Of a DNA stretch of 64,000 bases, positions 1 through 12,300 are shown in pieces. The DNA comes from Pogona vitticeps (taxonomy: Eukaryota; Chordata; Lepidosauria; Squamata; Agamidae). The notes beneath the pieces were generated by a model. It worked only from the letters and a program-made list of their open reading frames with translations, made no database searches and had not been told where the DNA came from. How positions within the stretch are numbered: position 1 is the first letter of the stretch; every line of letters begins with the position of its first letter. Both the position numbers and the translations under genes were made by a program. The stretch lies in assembly GCF_051106095.1 (NCBI RefSeq), contig NC_135786.1:91644501-91708500 (forward strand). The letters are read 5' to 3'.

Positions 1-1038
1 GATCAGTGGCTATGCTACTGTAGCTGGTGGAGCCTGAAAGTGGTACTCTTCCCCCATCCTCCATCCCACCCCACCCCAATTGCTGAAACATATCAATAAG
101 AGTCAATCGTTGGGAGACATTTTTTTTCAAAATTTGCATAAGAACCCCTACAGTCTCTCAGATAAGATTTTCATCCATACTGTTGACACTTGTTAATTTT
201 TAAAGAGAGAGATTCGAGGGCTGGCCACAGGAATGGGGGAATCCGCATGATCCTCCAAACGGGACTATCAAAACTCAGGCTATACTCTTTAATCATGGAA
301 GGCCCCACCCAGCTTGTTCATGGCTTTAAGCAGATTTTTGTCTCTGCTTCCAGGAGTATTTCTACTAAGTCATAAATTACTGAAATCAGTGGACTATAAG
401 GTGCTTGCCAATTCTACAAATGGTATGGATTTGTCACTGGCAGGGAGGGTCCTGGGCAACTAGCTGTATCATCTCCGCTGAACCATTCTTAATGCATTTT
501 GTTCCTACCTAAAGTTGCATGCATACAAGGTTAAAAGTTCTGTGCTGCTGATTAATACCTTATGTTGAATATTTATTTTCCTAGAAAATCTGTGTGAGTT
601 CATCATCCTGAGGATCATGACTTCCTTCTCTAATAGGCTGATGATTAAATCTAAAGGAGTATCACAGAGAAGGCATAGTATCAGCTTTCGTTGTTATTGG
701 GAGAGGCTGTTGGGAATCATAACACAACTACATATAATATGTATTGTATTATTATTACCTATTACAGTGCCTGATGTTAGGTTGTTTCTTTTATGTGTTA
801 TTCCATTTGATTCATTTTTATTTTTATTCATTATAAATTGACATCTTATACAAAAATGCCTTGGAGAACTTTAATTTTCATTTGTTCTCCACATTAGCAA
901 AGGGAACATAAAACATATAGGAACATAGTCGTGGATATAACACATTTTAATATACTTTTTTGTTAAAATGGTTCATGAGGAAAGCAAGAGGCAACATGAA
1001 CCAGGGCAGTAATATTTAGGTGGGCTTACTAGGAAATA
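1..1038. other. Intergenic sequence, nothing recognised
   Basis: AT-rich unique-looking sequence. Short open frames at 190-375 and 617-841 have no domain wording and no coding bias. No repeat family recognised. Confidence 0.5.
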
Positions 1039-2595
1039 ATAATTGTGTGTCATCAAGTCCTACTTATGGCAACCCTCCCCAGGGCTTTCCACATGCAGAG
1101 AGAATACTCAGAAATGGTTTACCATTCATGTCTTCTGGGGGCGCTCCGGAACTGTTCAGCTTCCTTTTTTAAATTATCCTTTCTATTTTAAACTAGGAAT
1201 AGAGTAAAGGGTACAAGGGGTAAAAAGGGATAAAAGGGGGGGGGGGAGAGAAGAACATAACGTATACTGTCATCAAATCTTGTTGTTTGCATTACAATGT
1301 CTAGTCAACTTTTTGCCTTTTTATAGTTTGATTGACCTTCTAGATTTCTACTTACAGTTACATCTTAGTTTAGTTCTATGTTCATCCAGTTCTATCTACT
1401 GATTCAAACCATTTGTATAATAAATCCCATCATTTTGTTGCCTTTTGTATTGGACAGTCTCTCAAGACTTCCAATAAAATGTCCATCTCTGCTACTTCCC
1501 TAATCTTCTCCAAGAGCAACTCTTGCTTTGGTATCACCAGTTTCTTCCATTTCTTAGCATAGAGAATTCTGGGTGCTGTGACTATGTGTACAACCAGGTA
1601 ACTCTTTGTCTTATCCATGTTATCAGGTATAATGTTCAATAAAAACAATTCTGGGTTTAACAGAGTATTACACAGCATGATTTTTTCTAACAAAGTATAT
1701 ACTGCTATCCAGTACTGCTTCTCCTCTCAACAAGTCTATCACATGTGGTAAAATCTTCCCTCTTGTGCTTTACGCTTCCAACAAACATTTGACACTTCTG
1801 CATAGATCTTTGATAGGGTTTTTTTGTTTCTTTTTTGGAGTCATATACTGTATCACCTATAGAACATCTTATATATGTTTTCCCTAAAATTTACCAGTTT
1901 TGTGAGCTTTATATTATTTTTCCATATTTGCGATCAATGTCAATATCATGTCCTATATTTTGTGCCCACCTAATCATACATCCTTTTACAATCTCCTACT
2001 GCATTTTAGTTTCAAGCAGATAATCATACATTTTCATAATTACTTTCTCATTTGAGCCCAACAAAAGTTTATCGGATATCATTGGTTCTGTGCTCTAGAC
2101 TACCAGTCTAAATATATATTTTGCACCTCTAATTATTTTAGACCTTAATTCAAAATCCTTTTTAAATAAATCTTGATATTTTAATAATTTAGATTCTATC
2201 ATAGGATTAGGTTGTGTAAAGGCCTATATAGGTTGGTATTTTTTGGTATATCTGCTGTGTATTACTTTTCCAAGTCCATAATAGGGTTCTTCTTATCATG
2301 TAAGTATTGAAACTTCTATGTTCTCTATCTTTTTATATCATTAAAAAGCATGCCATCCAAACTGCAGATCATGTCCTTTTAAGTTAAGTAGCCTATCATT
2401 ATGTAGGGTTATCCATTCCTTTATCCCAACTAATACACAGGGTCTATAATGTAGCATCCAATCTGGGAGACCAAGACTGTGCAGCTTCCTTCAGGGCTAC
2501 ATAGGTGGGCTCTTCTCTCAGGAGACACAGTGGGGAATCAAGCTCCCAACCTTTGGCTCTGCGGCCAGAGAGCTAAACCACTGAGCTATCCAGCC
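1039..2595 (-). mobile_element. tRNA-derived SINE, split by an L1 fragment
   Basis: Read on the minus strand, the right piece (2,476-2,595) begins with a tRNA-like head, with an A-box-like GATAGCTCAGTGGTTTAG and a B-box-like GCTTGATTCC. The left piece (1,039-1,166) is the body and a tail matching the antisense 3' end of the RTE-type LINE seen at 33,970-34,000 (TGTGTCATCAAGTC here; TGACTTGATGGCACA there). The two halves join across the L1 insertion at 1,167-2,475. Sharing of 3' tails between a SINE and its partner LINE is known. The exact SINE family name is not certain. Confidence 0.7.
1167..2475 (-). mobile_element. 5'-truncated L1 LINE, 3' part of ORF2
   Basis: The minus-strand frame at 1,430-1,693 reads VTAPRILYAKKWKKLVIPKQ, matching the C-terminal end of L1 ORF2p. 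The T-run at 1,165-1,170 is the antisense A-tail. Flanking copies ACTGTTCAGCTTCCTT (1,151-1,166) and ACTGTGCAGCTTCCTT (2,476-2,491) differ at one of 16 bases and are the target-site duplication. The insert is about 1.3 kb, lacks ORF1 and most of ORF2, and the rest of its reading frame is scrambled, so it is old and dead. Confidence 0.85.
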
Positions 2596-2599
2596 AGCC

Positions 2600-3850
2600 C
2601 TTACTACAGAAAACAATCTGTCAAGTGCTATGGGGTTTACTTCTGAGTAGGCATGTTTGAGAGCCAGAGTGGTGTGGGTGATGGAGTAGGTGAGTTGGGC
2701 TCAGTCATGGACCTGCGCTGAAGAGTGGCACTAATAAAAACCACTCTTTAATATCTCACAGACATTGAAAACAAAATTCTAAATAAAAATGTTTCAAATT
2801 GCACTTGGAAAGGGTCTTGTCTGTGAGGATTTTATGGCGCTTTAGTTCTCTTCTGTTATTTGTATAAACTTTTCTTCAGTACCACCCTCATAAAAGAAAA
2901 GCTTCCCACCGGTGGCCAGCTTGTGATTAGTGGTATCCAACTTTCCCTCTAATTTCCATCCACACTGCTTGGAAGCCTTGCCCATCTGTGTGCAGGGTTT
3001 CATCCAAAACCTGGAAGTAGACCAGCATCAACACTGACTGTTGCTGAGTGCCGCTGAGGGAGCTCTGCACACATTCATGGGCAGACATCTCAGAGAGAAC
3101 ATTGGTGGTGTCCCTTCCCTTCCCTGATGTAGGCCACCAGTTTGGGACTGTCTGTGTCTTACACTCTTAGCATTTGCTGTGTAGTTCCTTTTAAACAATG
3201 AGATATTTTTGGCACTGAATTCCACCCTCTCTTACTTGACGAATTTGTTTTTCCATACAAGATTCAAGCTACTGCTGCTATGCCTGATTTTCTGGTAGTA
3301 ACTAGGTATAGCTATTTTTCTATTATCATTTCTCTATTGGCTATTCTATAATAAGAGTTCAGTTCGCCCATTTTTCTTCAAGTAGTTTGTTTCTATGGGT
3401 GCAGCCAGTTCAGAAGCATCTCTTATTCCAAAATATTCCGGATATTCATTAATCTTCCACTTTCAACTGAAGAGATAGCTTCCATTTCAAGGTAACAGAC
3501 AATATCTTCTAGTTTTTGTCACTTCAAATTCTTTAGTTAGACAGCATAAGACTTCCTCACAATCAGAGTCATCTTCATCAAGCAGGACCAAATCATCAGC
3601 ATGTGTCAATATGTAGGTCTATATGTCTTCTCCATATCATACGTAAAAATATTTATTGCCTTTGCTTTGCATGAAGCCTTGTTTGATTATCTGTTTCTGT
3701 TTCTCAATGTCTGCTCTTGCCACTTGCTTCAGGCAAGAGATACACGTGGCTTGTCTCCTGATTTTTCAAACGAAGAAGGCTGCTGCATGTAGATATCTTT
3801 CTTGATTTCTCTCTATATAAGGCTATATTGACATTTAAAGGTTGACATTT
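2600..3850. other. Intergenic sequence, nothing recognised
   Basis: Mixed AT-rich sequence with short open frames (3,028-3,225 minus; 3,601-3,792 plus) that show no protein family wording. Confidence 0.45.
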
Positions 3851-3854
3851 AGTC

Positions 3855-4330
3855 AGTCAGTCAGTGAGTGAGTATAATTTGTAGGCTGCCTTTTTCCCAG
3901 CAAGGGGGGGGCCAAGGCAGCTCACAACATTAAAATAGGTAAAACATAAACCACAATACAATACAGATTAAAAAGCAATTAAACCACACTACTAACTAAA
4001 AATTCATTAAATAATTTAAAAACATTCCAAACTACACAAACAAATTTTAAAAAGCAAAAGACTAGCATCCATTGACTCAGTCATAGTTATTAAAAGTTAT
4101 TAAAAGCTTGCCTGAAAAGGTTGGTCTGCAATTGTTGGTGGAAGTCCAGTTGCCATGACTCAACTCCAGAAAACCTCACCTGGATAACTGGAGAATTTTC
4201 ACAGGTATGTTGGTGGAAGGATAGAATGGAGGGGACTAACCTATATATATACAGGATGGACACAAAAGCATCAAAGTATTCAGCCAGTGAGGCTGTGAGA
4301 AATCCCATTTTCTGTCCATCAGTCATTTAG
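3855..4330. mobile_element. LINE-tail-like interspersed repeat, interrupted by a PLE tail
   Basis: The stretch around GGCTGCCTTTTTCCCAGC, GGGGCCAAGGCAGCTCACAAC and an A-rich AATTAAACCA block parallels 21,790-22,215 in order and wording (CCCTACCTTTCTCCTTG, GACCCAAGGCAGCTGAC, then CCTGAAAAG...GGTCT). It looks like the antisense 3' region of an abundant reptile LINE; I cannot name the clade with confidence. It resumes after the PLE fragment at 4,220 (GGAGGGGACTAACCT). Confidence 0.55.
4145..4207. mobile_element. Short Penelope-like element tail with target-site duplication
   Basis: A 63-bp piece starting TCCAGTTGCCATGACTCAAC matches the outer end of the inverted PLE tail at 63,244-63,275. It is flanked by perfect 12-bp copies of TGTTGGTGGAAG at 4,133-4,144 and 4,208-4,219. 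The insertion sits inside the LINE-tail-like repeat, so it is the younger event. Confidence 0.7.
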
Positions 4331-5532
4331 ACTTAAATTATCAAACACTGTTAGTAGAGCAGAAATGTGCTTTTCACAATCTTCCTATTAAGACAGAACC
4401 TTACAAACTGTCTAATAAAGATTGCTTCTGATTTAGAGCTAGAAAAACCATAAGATATCTCAAGTGCTGTTTCTGTTTTTTGTCTTTTTAAGCAATCATG
4501 CATTTTCAAAGCTCTGAGGTTAAATTGCAGCCTGTTTCCACTGACAGCAAGGACCTGTCTACATTTCTCGAAAAACTCCACAGTGTGCAGTGTTTTAATT
4601 TTAGTTGACTTAAATCACATGATTTTAGTAGTTTCCTGCATTCCTATTCAGTAATTGAAATTCATTTCTTCTTCTGTCAGTGTTCCAATTTCAGAGGCTA
4701 CATACTTTCAGCTTGTGCTTTTAAATTGGGTATGCATGGAGAGACTCCCTTTTAAAATTAGCTGTAAGGTTCATAATGGATTTAAGTTGATGAAGAAAAC
4801 AGAGTGCTAAAATAAATGGTCCTCTAGTGGCCATTTATTTTAACTCACTTCCTAAGAAAATAAAATGAGTCAGGGGAAAAATACACACTTTGGAATTCAT
4901 TGTGTGAATATGAAACTCAGCCCAATTTTTGACACAGGGCAAATCCCAAGTGTTTAGGCTGTATGACCAGACTCTAATTCAGAGAAATTAATTCTGGCAT
5001 ATTTCCCCAGAAAGCCTTGCTGTGATCTAGGGCCATTTTTTTTACTTTCACTCTTCCTGAGCAACTTTGGTCAGAAATCTCAGGAAAGGAACAACTCTTT
5101 CTTTTCTGCCAGTTATGAGGTGTTTTTGGTTAAAATGATGGAGCAGCAGGAGGAGAGAAATAAAAATTACAAGCACTTTAAAAACAACAAAGCCTAAAAA
5201 AAATACTTGGTAGCTATCTGGCTAGTTCTGTGGTCACTGGACACTAGTTATTGATCACTGTTCGTAGTTGAGGCTTTTGGAGGCTGCTGGGCCCATAACC
5301 TCTTGATAGAGTGTGAAAGTTTGGCCAGAAAAAGGTTTAACTGCACAACAGAAAACAGTAATCTACAGAGTAGAATTAGATTCAAGTGTCCCCAGAACAG
5401 ACCACCCTTTTTGGTTCTCACCAACTGGAACTTAACAGTCTCACTCTGAGACATTGGTAAGAGAATAAAATGTTCCATTTAATCAGTTTTGAACAGATCA
5501 AAAACAGTATATTATAGTGCGGAGAAATGACT
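4331..5532. other. Intergenic sequence, nothing recognised
   Basis: AT-rich, no repeat family or gene recognised. The minus frames at 4,351-4,581 and 5,248-5,478 have no family wording. Confidence 0.45.
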
Positions 5533-5540
5533 GGTTACAT

Positions 5541-5989
5541 CAGGCTTGTCCAGCCTGTGGCCCGGGTCAGCTCATAATGCAGCCCAGTGCAATTTTTTAT
5601 TTTTAAAGAAATTCCAAAGTTTCAAGTTACACTGCTGGCACTTGCGGCCGGAATGCGGCTGGGGCACGTCACAACGGTAGAGGGGGAGAGAGGGAAGGAG
5701 GGAAGGAAGGAAGGAGTGGGAGGGGAGGGGACAGGGGGACTGCGTGACTGCATTGCACCATCCCCATCAATAGGTGGACCCCCTCTCGGCCCCATAAAGC
5801 TGCTGGAGTTGAACCTGGCAGCCTCTGCTGTCTGAGATCGCAGCTGACGGTAAGCGCGCTTGGAGCGGGGCTGTAGAGGATGGCTAGGGCTGTCCCCTCC
5901 ATGCGGCCCAAACCAAATGTATGTGCGGCCCAAACCAAATTTTCATCTTCTAATGTGGCCCAGGGAAGGTGAAAGGTTGGACACCCCTG
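5541..5989. mobile_element. Non-autonomous hAT DNA transposon
   Basis: Terminal inverted repeats CAGGCTTGTCCAGCCTGTGG and, on the other strand, CAGGGGTGTCCAACCTTTC are typical hAT (Charlie-like) ends. Perfect 8-bp target duplications GGTTACAT lie at 5,533-5,540 and 5,990-5,997. The 449-bp interior is GC-rich with a (GGGA/GGAA) stretch and encodes no transposase, so it depends on another element. Confidence 0.92.
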
Positions 5990-5997
5990 GGTTACAT

Positions 5998-8724
5998 GAA
6001 CAGGCCTTAACTGACTCATAGCTACATTAGTAACTCTAACTGAATACTGACTGAAAAAAGAGCGGGGGAAAAGACTTTAAGCAGAGAAGTGTGGCTGTCT
6101 TTACAATCAGAGGTAGAGAAAGAACAATTGGTCACTGCTGGATTGAGAGTCACCCCAGCCAAACCTCTTGAAGGCAACATATGAAGGTTGCCAAAACTCC
6201 AACAAAAGCTTCCCTAAAGAGAGCCATTCAGACTCAGTTCTATCCAACCTGAACTAAATCAACTGCTATCAAAAGCTGGACAGGATGGAAGAAATAAAAG
6301 ATTGTGCTGAGATAGTTTTCCAGGACAATATCTTTGTCAGGTTATTATGGAAGCATTCCCCAATTGGCTGTCCTCTAGATGTGTTAGAACACAACTGCCA
6401 TCACTCCTTGCTGAGTAGGGATATGAGCTGTAGTCCAGTATAGAGGAGACTAGGCTGAAGAAGGCTGCATTTATAGCATAAACAATATTCCCTAGACTTT
6501 ATTTCTCTATTCTTCTTTTTTTCCTTTCCCTTTCCTTCCCTTTCCCTTCCCTTCCCAATTGGATTTGTACTGTTGTTTGTCAAAACTTTAATTCTGCAAA
6601 AGGCACCCTGGCCTTTGAAGTCCCTCACTAGGCAGCAATTTCACTTCAGTTGGCACACTTCAACAAAGGGAGATCACCCTCTGGTGTGAAAGCAACAATA
6701 GCCCAGTGGCAGCCCACTGGAACTAAGAGAACTGTCTGGGATGCCCAAAAGTCCAGAATCAAAATAATTTTAAAACCATTGTTAACTGGCAGCAAAGAGA
6801 AGTGGACATGTGTGCCAATATTTCAGATCCCCTGCACTAGCAAAATCATCTGTTGTCTAAAATAGAGTTATCATTATAGTTATCTCCCAAGATCCAAAAA
6901 ACAGTTGGGTGCCATTATGATTTCAAAGATTTTTTGTATTACGTACCCATTCTCAGAAGTAACTCAATTAGTTCCTTTTAATTATTTTTTAACATTGGAA
7001 TGTTACATATTGCTGGCTTGTGATAAAAAGGACACCCTTCGACCTTGTTGTCACCTCAACACCAACAGTAGAGAAAAATAAGTAAATGAGACAATTTTTG
7101 AACCTTTCCTATTTTTCCACCACTGTTTAGGGATACCTTCCTTTATAATTTTAAAGGTCACTAAAAACACACTACAAAAGAAATGGAGTTATCCCTTATA
7201 AAATTGTGATGCAAGGTGGTTACACATTCATTATTGGGAAAAGGAGCTAATTGCATTAGCTACTTGTAACTATTTTGTTCCGAGCTCTGTCCTTATTTTC
7301 TGTCGTCCATCTTTAATTATTAAGTGCATTACACACGTTCCAGAACTCATACCTCCAGATCCTGTTGGCCCAGAAAGTGGGAAACAAGCCATTCCCTACC
7401 CAAAGCATGGCTTACCTTTGTGCCCTCTACCTCAGTGCTGCTTTCCTCCAAATGGGGTTACAATATAGGAAGGAAGGTATTGCTGGGGTGGGGTAAGTTC
7501 CAGGGAAGTCCATGGAGAGCTCACCACCTTCTCCCTTTGCACTTCCTTTTGCTCTAAAATTAGATACATTCACTGGCCATGCTGCCATTTTATAGGTGAA
7601 CTGGGCAGAATCTATGTTGAACTAAATAGGCATGGTGTCTCCCCTGGGAATTCAGATAATACTAATCATTACGACTGAAATCCAGATATACTTTTGCACA
7701 TTTGTTTCATCTTCATCAGTTCCAGAACCACACACTCAGCTGTCTCATTAAAGTTTCTATGCTCTGTTTCCAGTTTTTGGAAGCATGGGTTGGTTATACT
7801 TTCCAAACCAATGCTTTGTGTTCCAAAATCAAATCTTTACATTGGATGTGCCAAAATATAGGATTGCCGTTTAGAAAAGCCCCCCTGACCGTATATGTTT
7901 CTTAAGGAGGCGGAAAGAGGGAAATCATTCTTCGCTTATCCTTCTTTTTCCATTTGTAGCTGCACATGTGGTGAACATCTGTATAAGTTGTAAACTTTTG
8001 TTTTTGTATCTCTCGTTGACTGGGGTATATGGAAGCACGATTTTGCAATAAGGAGACTTGATGTAAAAAAATTATTTACATATACATATACTGTAAATAT
8101 CAGTATTGACCAAATAAAACCATTGGAGCTTAGGTTCTACTGCCATTTCACTTCATCAGTACACTTCTTTAGCAGGCCCCTTTGCAACAAGGTATAAAAT
8201 CATAAATCCTAGCAGTACATGTTAAAAATACATTTTTGTCTAGTATCTGACATCTCATCTGATTCCACTAGAAAAGTGGGCCAGCTCTCAAGAAGAGACT
8301 GGACGCTTTGGAGCCTTCCTCACTCCCCTTTTATTTTTTGGCACAGAGTATCTTAACTAAATATGAGTTAATAAGGTACCTTGGCATATTATGCTTACGA
8401 TCATTTCAATCCAGTGGAAGTAGTTTAGGCACATTTTTGAATGAGGACCAGAGCAAGAGAGGATCTGGCCAATTTCTCTCCTTTAAGAATAGGAAATTTT
8501 GTTTCAAACCGTTCGCTCTATTTTAAAGAACCAGTAATCTCACATACAGATTTCAGCCTTAGATATAAGAACTGACTAGATCCAGGTAAGTGCGTATAGG
8601 AACTCCATTCTTTCAAAGGCAAAATAATAAATCTAGCTTAATTATACACACATGCACATAGACACAAATGGCTTTGATTCCCCAAAATCAATTCTATTGG
8701 ATTTGTATAAGCAACTCACAGGTT
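5998..8724. other. Intergenic sequence, mostly unrecognised
   Basis: A pyrimidine-rich run (CTTTCCCTTCC type) lies at 6,515-6,556. The stretch 6,357-6,430 resembles the ACAACTGCCATCA-type interior of hAT miniatures, but no ends were found. The rest is unremarkable AT-rich sequence. Confidence 0.45.
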
Positions 8725-8736
8725 TCCAGTCATGTC

Positions 8737-8867
8737 GTGTGTGTGTTTAGTCGTTTAGTCGTGTCCGACTCTTCGTGACCCCATGGACCAGAGCACGCCA
8801 GGCCCTCCTGTCTTCTACTGCCTCCTGGAGTTGTGTCAGGTTCATGTTGGTTGCTTCGCAGACACTG
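8737..8867 (-). mobile_element. 5'-truncated BovB LINE tail
   Basis: The antisense of the BovB 3' end (TCGTGTCCGACTCTTCGTGA, then GACCCCATGGACCAGAGCA-like wording). Flanked by perfect 12-bp duplications TCCAGTCATGTC at 8,725-8,736 and 8,868-8,879. Only about 131 bp were inserted, the usual severe 5' truncation of target-primed reverse transcription. Confidence 0.9.
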
Positions 8868-8879
8868 TCCAGTCATGTC

Positions 8880-9186
8880 AATGCATGTTTATTGTATATT
8901 TTTACCCCATCCCATTGGGGTTTATGACCATACTTGATACAATGTTCAGCCAGTCCAGGTTTTCCAGGCTGTTGTAATATAACGTACAGTATTGCAAATG
9001 TTCAGATATTCTGTCTGTTACAGATCTTCCAGTCTGGCCGATGTAAGCTTGATCACAGCAACCTGGTACTCGATAAATGCTCGGGGCTCTGAGTCCTCGA
9101 GGATCTTTAACTGGACAGACCATTTGTTTGATTTTGTTAATAGGACGGAAAACAGGTTTGAAATGAAGCTTATGAGCCAAGGGCAA
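8880..9186 (-). mobile_element. Penelope-like element fragment with GIY-YIG endonuclease
   Basis: The minus-strand frame 8,902-9,186 contains SIYRVPGCCDQAYIGQTGRS followed by an EH pair, the GIY-YIG nuclease signature of PLEs (Y...C..C...YIG.T.R). PLEs are retroelements that join a telomerase-like reverse transcriptase to this nuclease. Only the nuclease end is present here; the copy is an inactive remnant. It is distinct from the PLE at 51.6-52.7 kb. Confidence 0.8.
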
Positions 9187-9352
9187 AGCTCAGTCACTGA
9201 TCACATGCTCTGCATCAAAAGGTCCCAAATTTAATTTCCATTAATCCTAGGTTTGACTGCAAATAGTCCCCATCTGAAACTCTGGGCAGCCACTGGTAGT
9301 CAAGGTAATAGACCTTGCTGGGCTGGATGGGCCAATGTTCTGAGTCAGGATA
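9187..9352 (+). mobile_element. tRNA-derived SINE
   Basis: The head reads AAGCTCAGTCACTGATCACA, then GGTCCCAAATTTAATTTCC (degenerate A and B boxes). The tail reads GGGCTGGATGGGCCAATG followed by TTCTGAGTCAGGAT, a wording common in reptile tRNA SINEs. Diverged, so old. Confidence 0.65.
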
Positions 9353-12300
9353 CGGAGATAACGACTTGTAAAATCCTCTTGAAAATTATAGACAATTTTA
9401 ATTAGTTGCTACTTTGTTTACTGTCATATTAATCAGGAATTCTTATAAGGAGATCCTACTTGTTTTTACCTTTATTAAGCTTTGTTCTCTGATGTTGGCT
9501 ATTGAAGACAAACCATGGGGGAAAATGTGGCTCTTTAAAAGCAAAGAAACCTGTGTTTGCTCCACAACACACCCATGCATTCAGCAGTTAATAGCTCTCC
9601 TGAAATGTAGCCGTGTTCCACTAATGCAGTCCTTGTCATTTATTTAATCCACTGTTGATGGATTGTAGAAATATCATATTTCTCCTGACTAAGGATTATT
9701 CTCTTCACTGGCATTCCTTTTATCAGAGCCAGGTCCTGCAAAAAAGGATCAGCTTTCCTTCCAACAATCCTGATCCACAGACACTTTGGTGCAGGTGGGA
9801 TAGAAGATGTCTTTGCTGAGACTGCAGAACTGCTGAAATGACTTATAAGAGCCATATTCTTCACTTGCTCTATTTGTCCAAATATGGTAGAGTTAGACAG
9901 ACTGTTGTATGACTGTATACACTGGGGATGGGCCTTTTGTCTTTTGAGAATGGCCCAAAACATGAAAGATGCTCTCTTTTTTGTGTTTCATGCTCTTTTG
10001 TCAATTGCCAAAAGAGAGCCTCTTAAAGATGAATGATTTCTGCTTACATAAGAGCCGTTCATGAAAGTTTTGTTTCTTTTGTGTACCCTTTTTTGTGTAA
10101 CCTTTCTTTCACCCCTTATCTGTTAAATGGCCTGAGAAATAATTAATCCAATAGTGTCACGAGGACTGCTATCAGCAACCAGTCATTGCATCAGAGGAGT
10201 GGGGATTTTGAATCTGTAAACGTGCCTGGACTGATTTACTTGCCAGGCAAACACCTGAATTGTGCTCTCCTGGAGAAAAGGTGGGCACTTCAGGCTGCCT
10301 CCTTGTCTAACAGGAAACTAGACATATGCTTTTGGATCATATGCCTAACCTTCTTGCCTAACCTTCTTCCAGGTGAGCATAATGTAGCATCTGTCCATTA
10401 GATGAAATTTTCAGGATTCTGGGATTTGGAGTAAAACAACAAAATGAATGCACATATCAAGTTGAAACCCAGTGAAGAGTGGTTTCTGCTTCAGTTGTTC
10501 ATTATAGGACTGGGAAGCATCTGATGCCCTCCATCTTTGATTTTGTTGCCTGCTTTCTGTGCCTTCATTTTGGATCCTACTTTCCTTTAATTTTGTGGGG
10601 GGGCATTTGAGGAGGGAGAGAGATTCATTTCTTTAGATAATTTTTGCTGCCACTAGGCAGCCTACCTGTGCCAATGTGTCTCCTTGGAATTATTTTTTAA
10701 ATCCTCCCTCCATTTCCTGGAGTACAGTTTTCCCTCTTCCTATTCTCTTGGTTCCTCCTTGGTTCCTGATTATACTGGCAAAAGAACTGGAATTTGCATT
10801 GCACTTAGCTGCAGTTGTAGCAATGTTTAAAAAGTTGATCACAGTGGATCTCGGGTCTCCTCCATTCCCCCCAGACTCATGTTATTCTCTTTGGAAGCAT
10901 GTCATTTAACCTCCTCCTCCTGGTGGGGTTGCTTATTTTAGTTCAGGACTTGAGTCACAGTGTAATGCCTCAGATTGCCCTATGTGCCCTCCTCTCATGC
11001 CATAAATTGCTCCATGCCTGATGACCCTCCACCACCCTGATCGTTTTTCCCCCTATCCCCTTGCTCGCCCTCCCAGCCTGATCCTCCCCTGCCAGCACAC
11101 TCACTTGGCTCCCAAGAGGATAGTGTTTGGGGACAGAGCCAGGCACCCTTCATTTCTGTGATGTTTTTCAATGGGTACAAATGGAAGCAGCCAAACTTTC
11201 TAAAGCTTTGCCCTCTCCCTCTCTCCCTCAGGTCGCCACAGCAGTTGGGGTGAGTGGCCATCCAGTGTGAGGGCAGCGTGGGCAAACCTCAAATGAAATG
11301 AGGTTTTAAAAGCTAGTGTACCCCCCCCCTCAACCAAGCTGCAAGACAGCTTTTACAAATATTAAAAGTCTTGCCTAGAGAGGACACACATTCAGCGGTG
11401 TAAAAATGCAACACCTTAACTACTATCTCAAGGAGACCCAGACAATGATTCATACACCATATGGCATGTCACATGACTTTCAAATTGCAGCAAAAAACCT
11501 CTATGCATAGGGATGGGTTAATCAGTAATGTGGATACGTCCTTGGACTATTTTTGCTGCTGCCTGCGGACTCGGAGAAGAGGAGAGAAGGCATCAAGTGA
11601 CAAGGGAAGACAATCATCCTCGTATTTCTTGTAGTTTTGGTAATGGAGAGAGGATGTGACTGTATTTTTTTGCCTTGAATTGCCTGCTTTTCTTTCTTTC
11701 TTTCTTGAAAGGCAGCTGTGTTTTTATTTTAAATGTTGCTATTTTTTCCATGTTTGTGCGTGTATGAGTGGGTCTTCTCTTTCCCCCCCTGATTTTCTAA
11801 AAAATTGTCATTTAGTTAATTTATTGTGCCTTTATTCTTTAATCAGAGTTGCACTCATAGGCTCTTTCCTCACACACACCCCAAACATTCACAGGTACTA
11901 TGCCTTGCATTGTAAACCCAAACATACCTAGGTGTCCTGCATATGCCATTCAGCTGGATCAAGGCCTTGCAAGACAGGGACTGGTAGAATTAAGGAAGAG
12001 GACCGCTCCATCATGAAGCAGCTGCCTCGTGCAATTGATGTGGGACATCACAAAAGAGCAGCCAGAGTCATTTTCACTAACAGGGAGTTCTCTGCTTGAG
12101 AGGCTAGAATAATGCAGCCAGGTTTGAATATTACACACCCTGTCTTGGAGAATTGGAATATGGCACCATCCTCAAACAACAAAATATATTCTGTCAGACC
12201 TCTTAGAGAAGACTGGAAAGAACATGGGAGTTTGCCAATATGGTCAGACTATTTGTCCACCAAGCCCATCGAGTGTGCCACTGACCTTTCTTACTGAAAT

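Noticed and set aside
5587-6019. Open frames of 82-116 codons
   Set aside because: Inside the 449-bp hAT element, on both strands at once, with low-complexity composition.
9640-9963. 107-codon minus frame as a possible gene or TGFBR3 exon
   Set aside because: No match to remembered TGFBR3 wording, no convincing splice sites, no repeat or domain signature.
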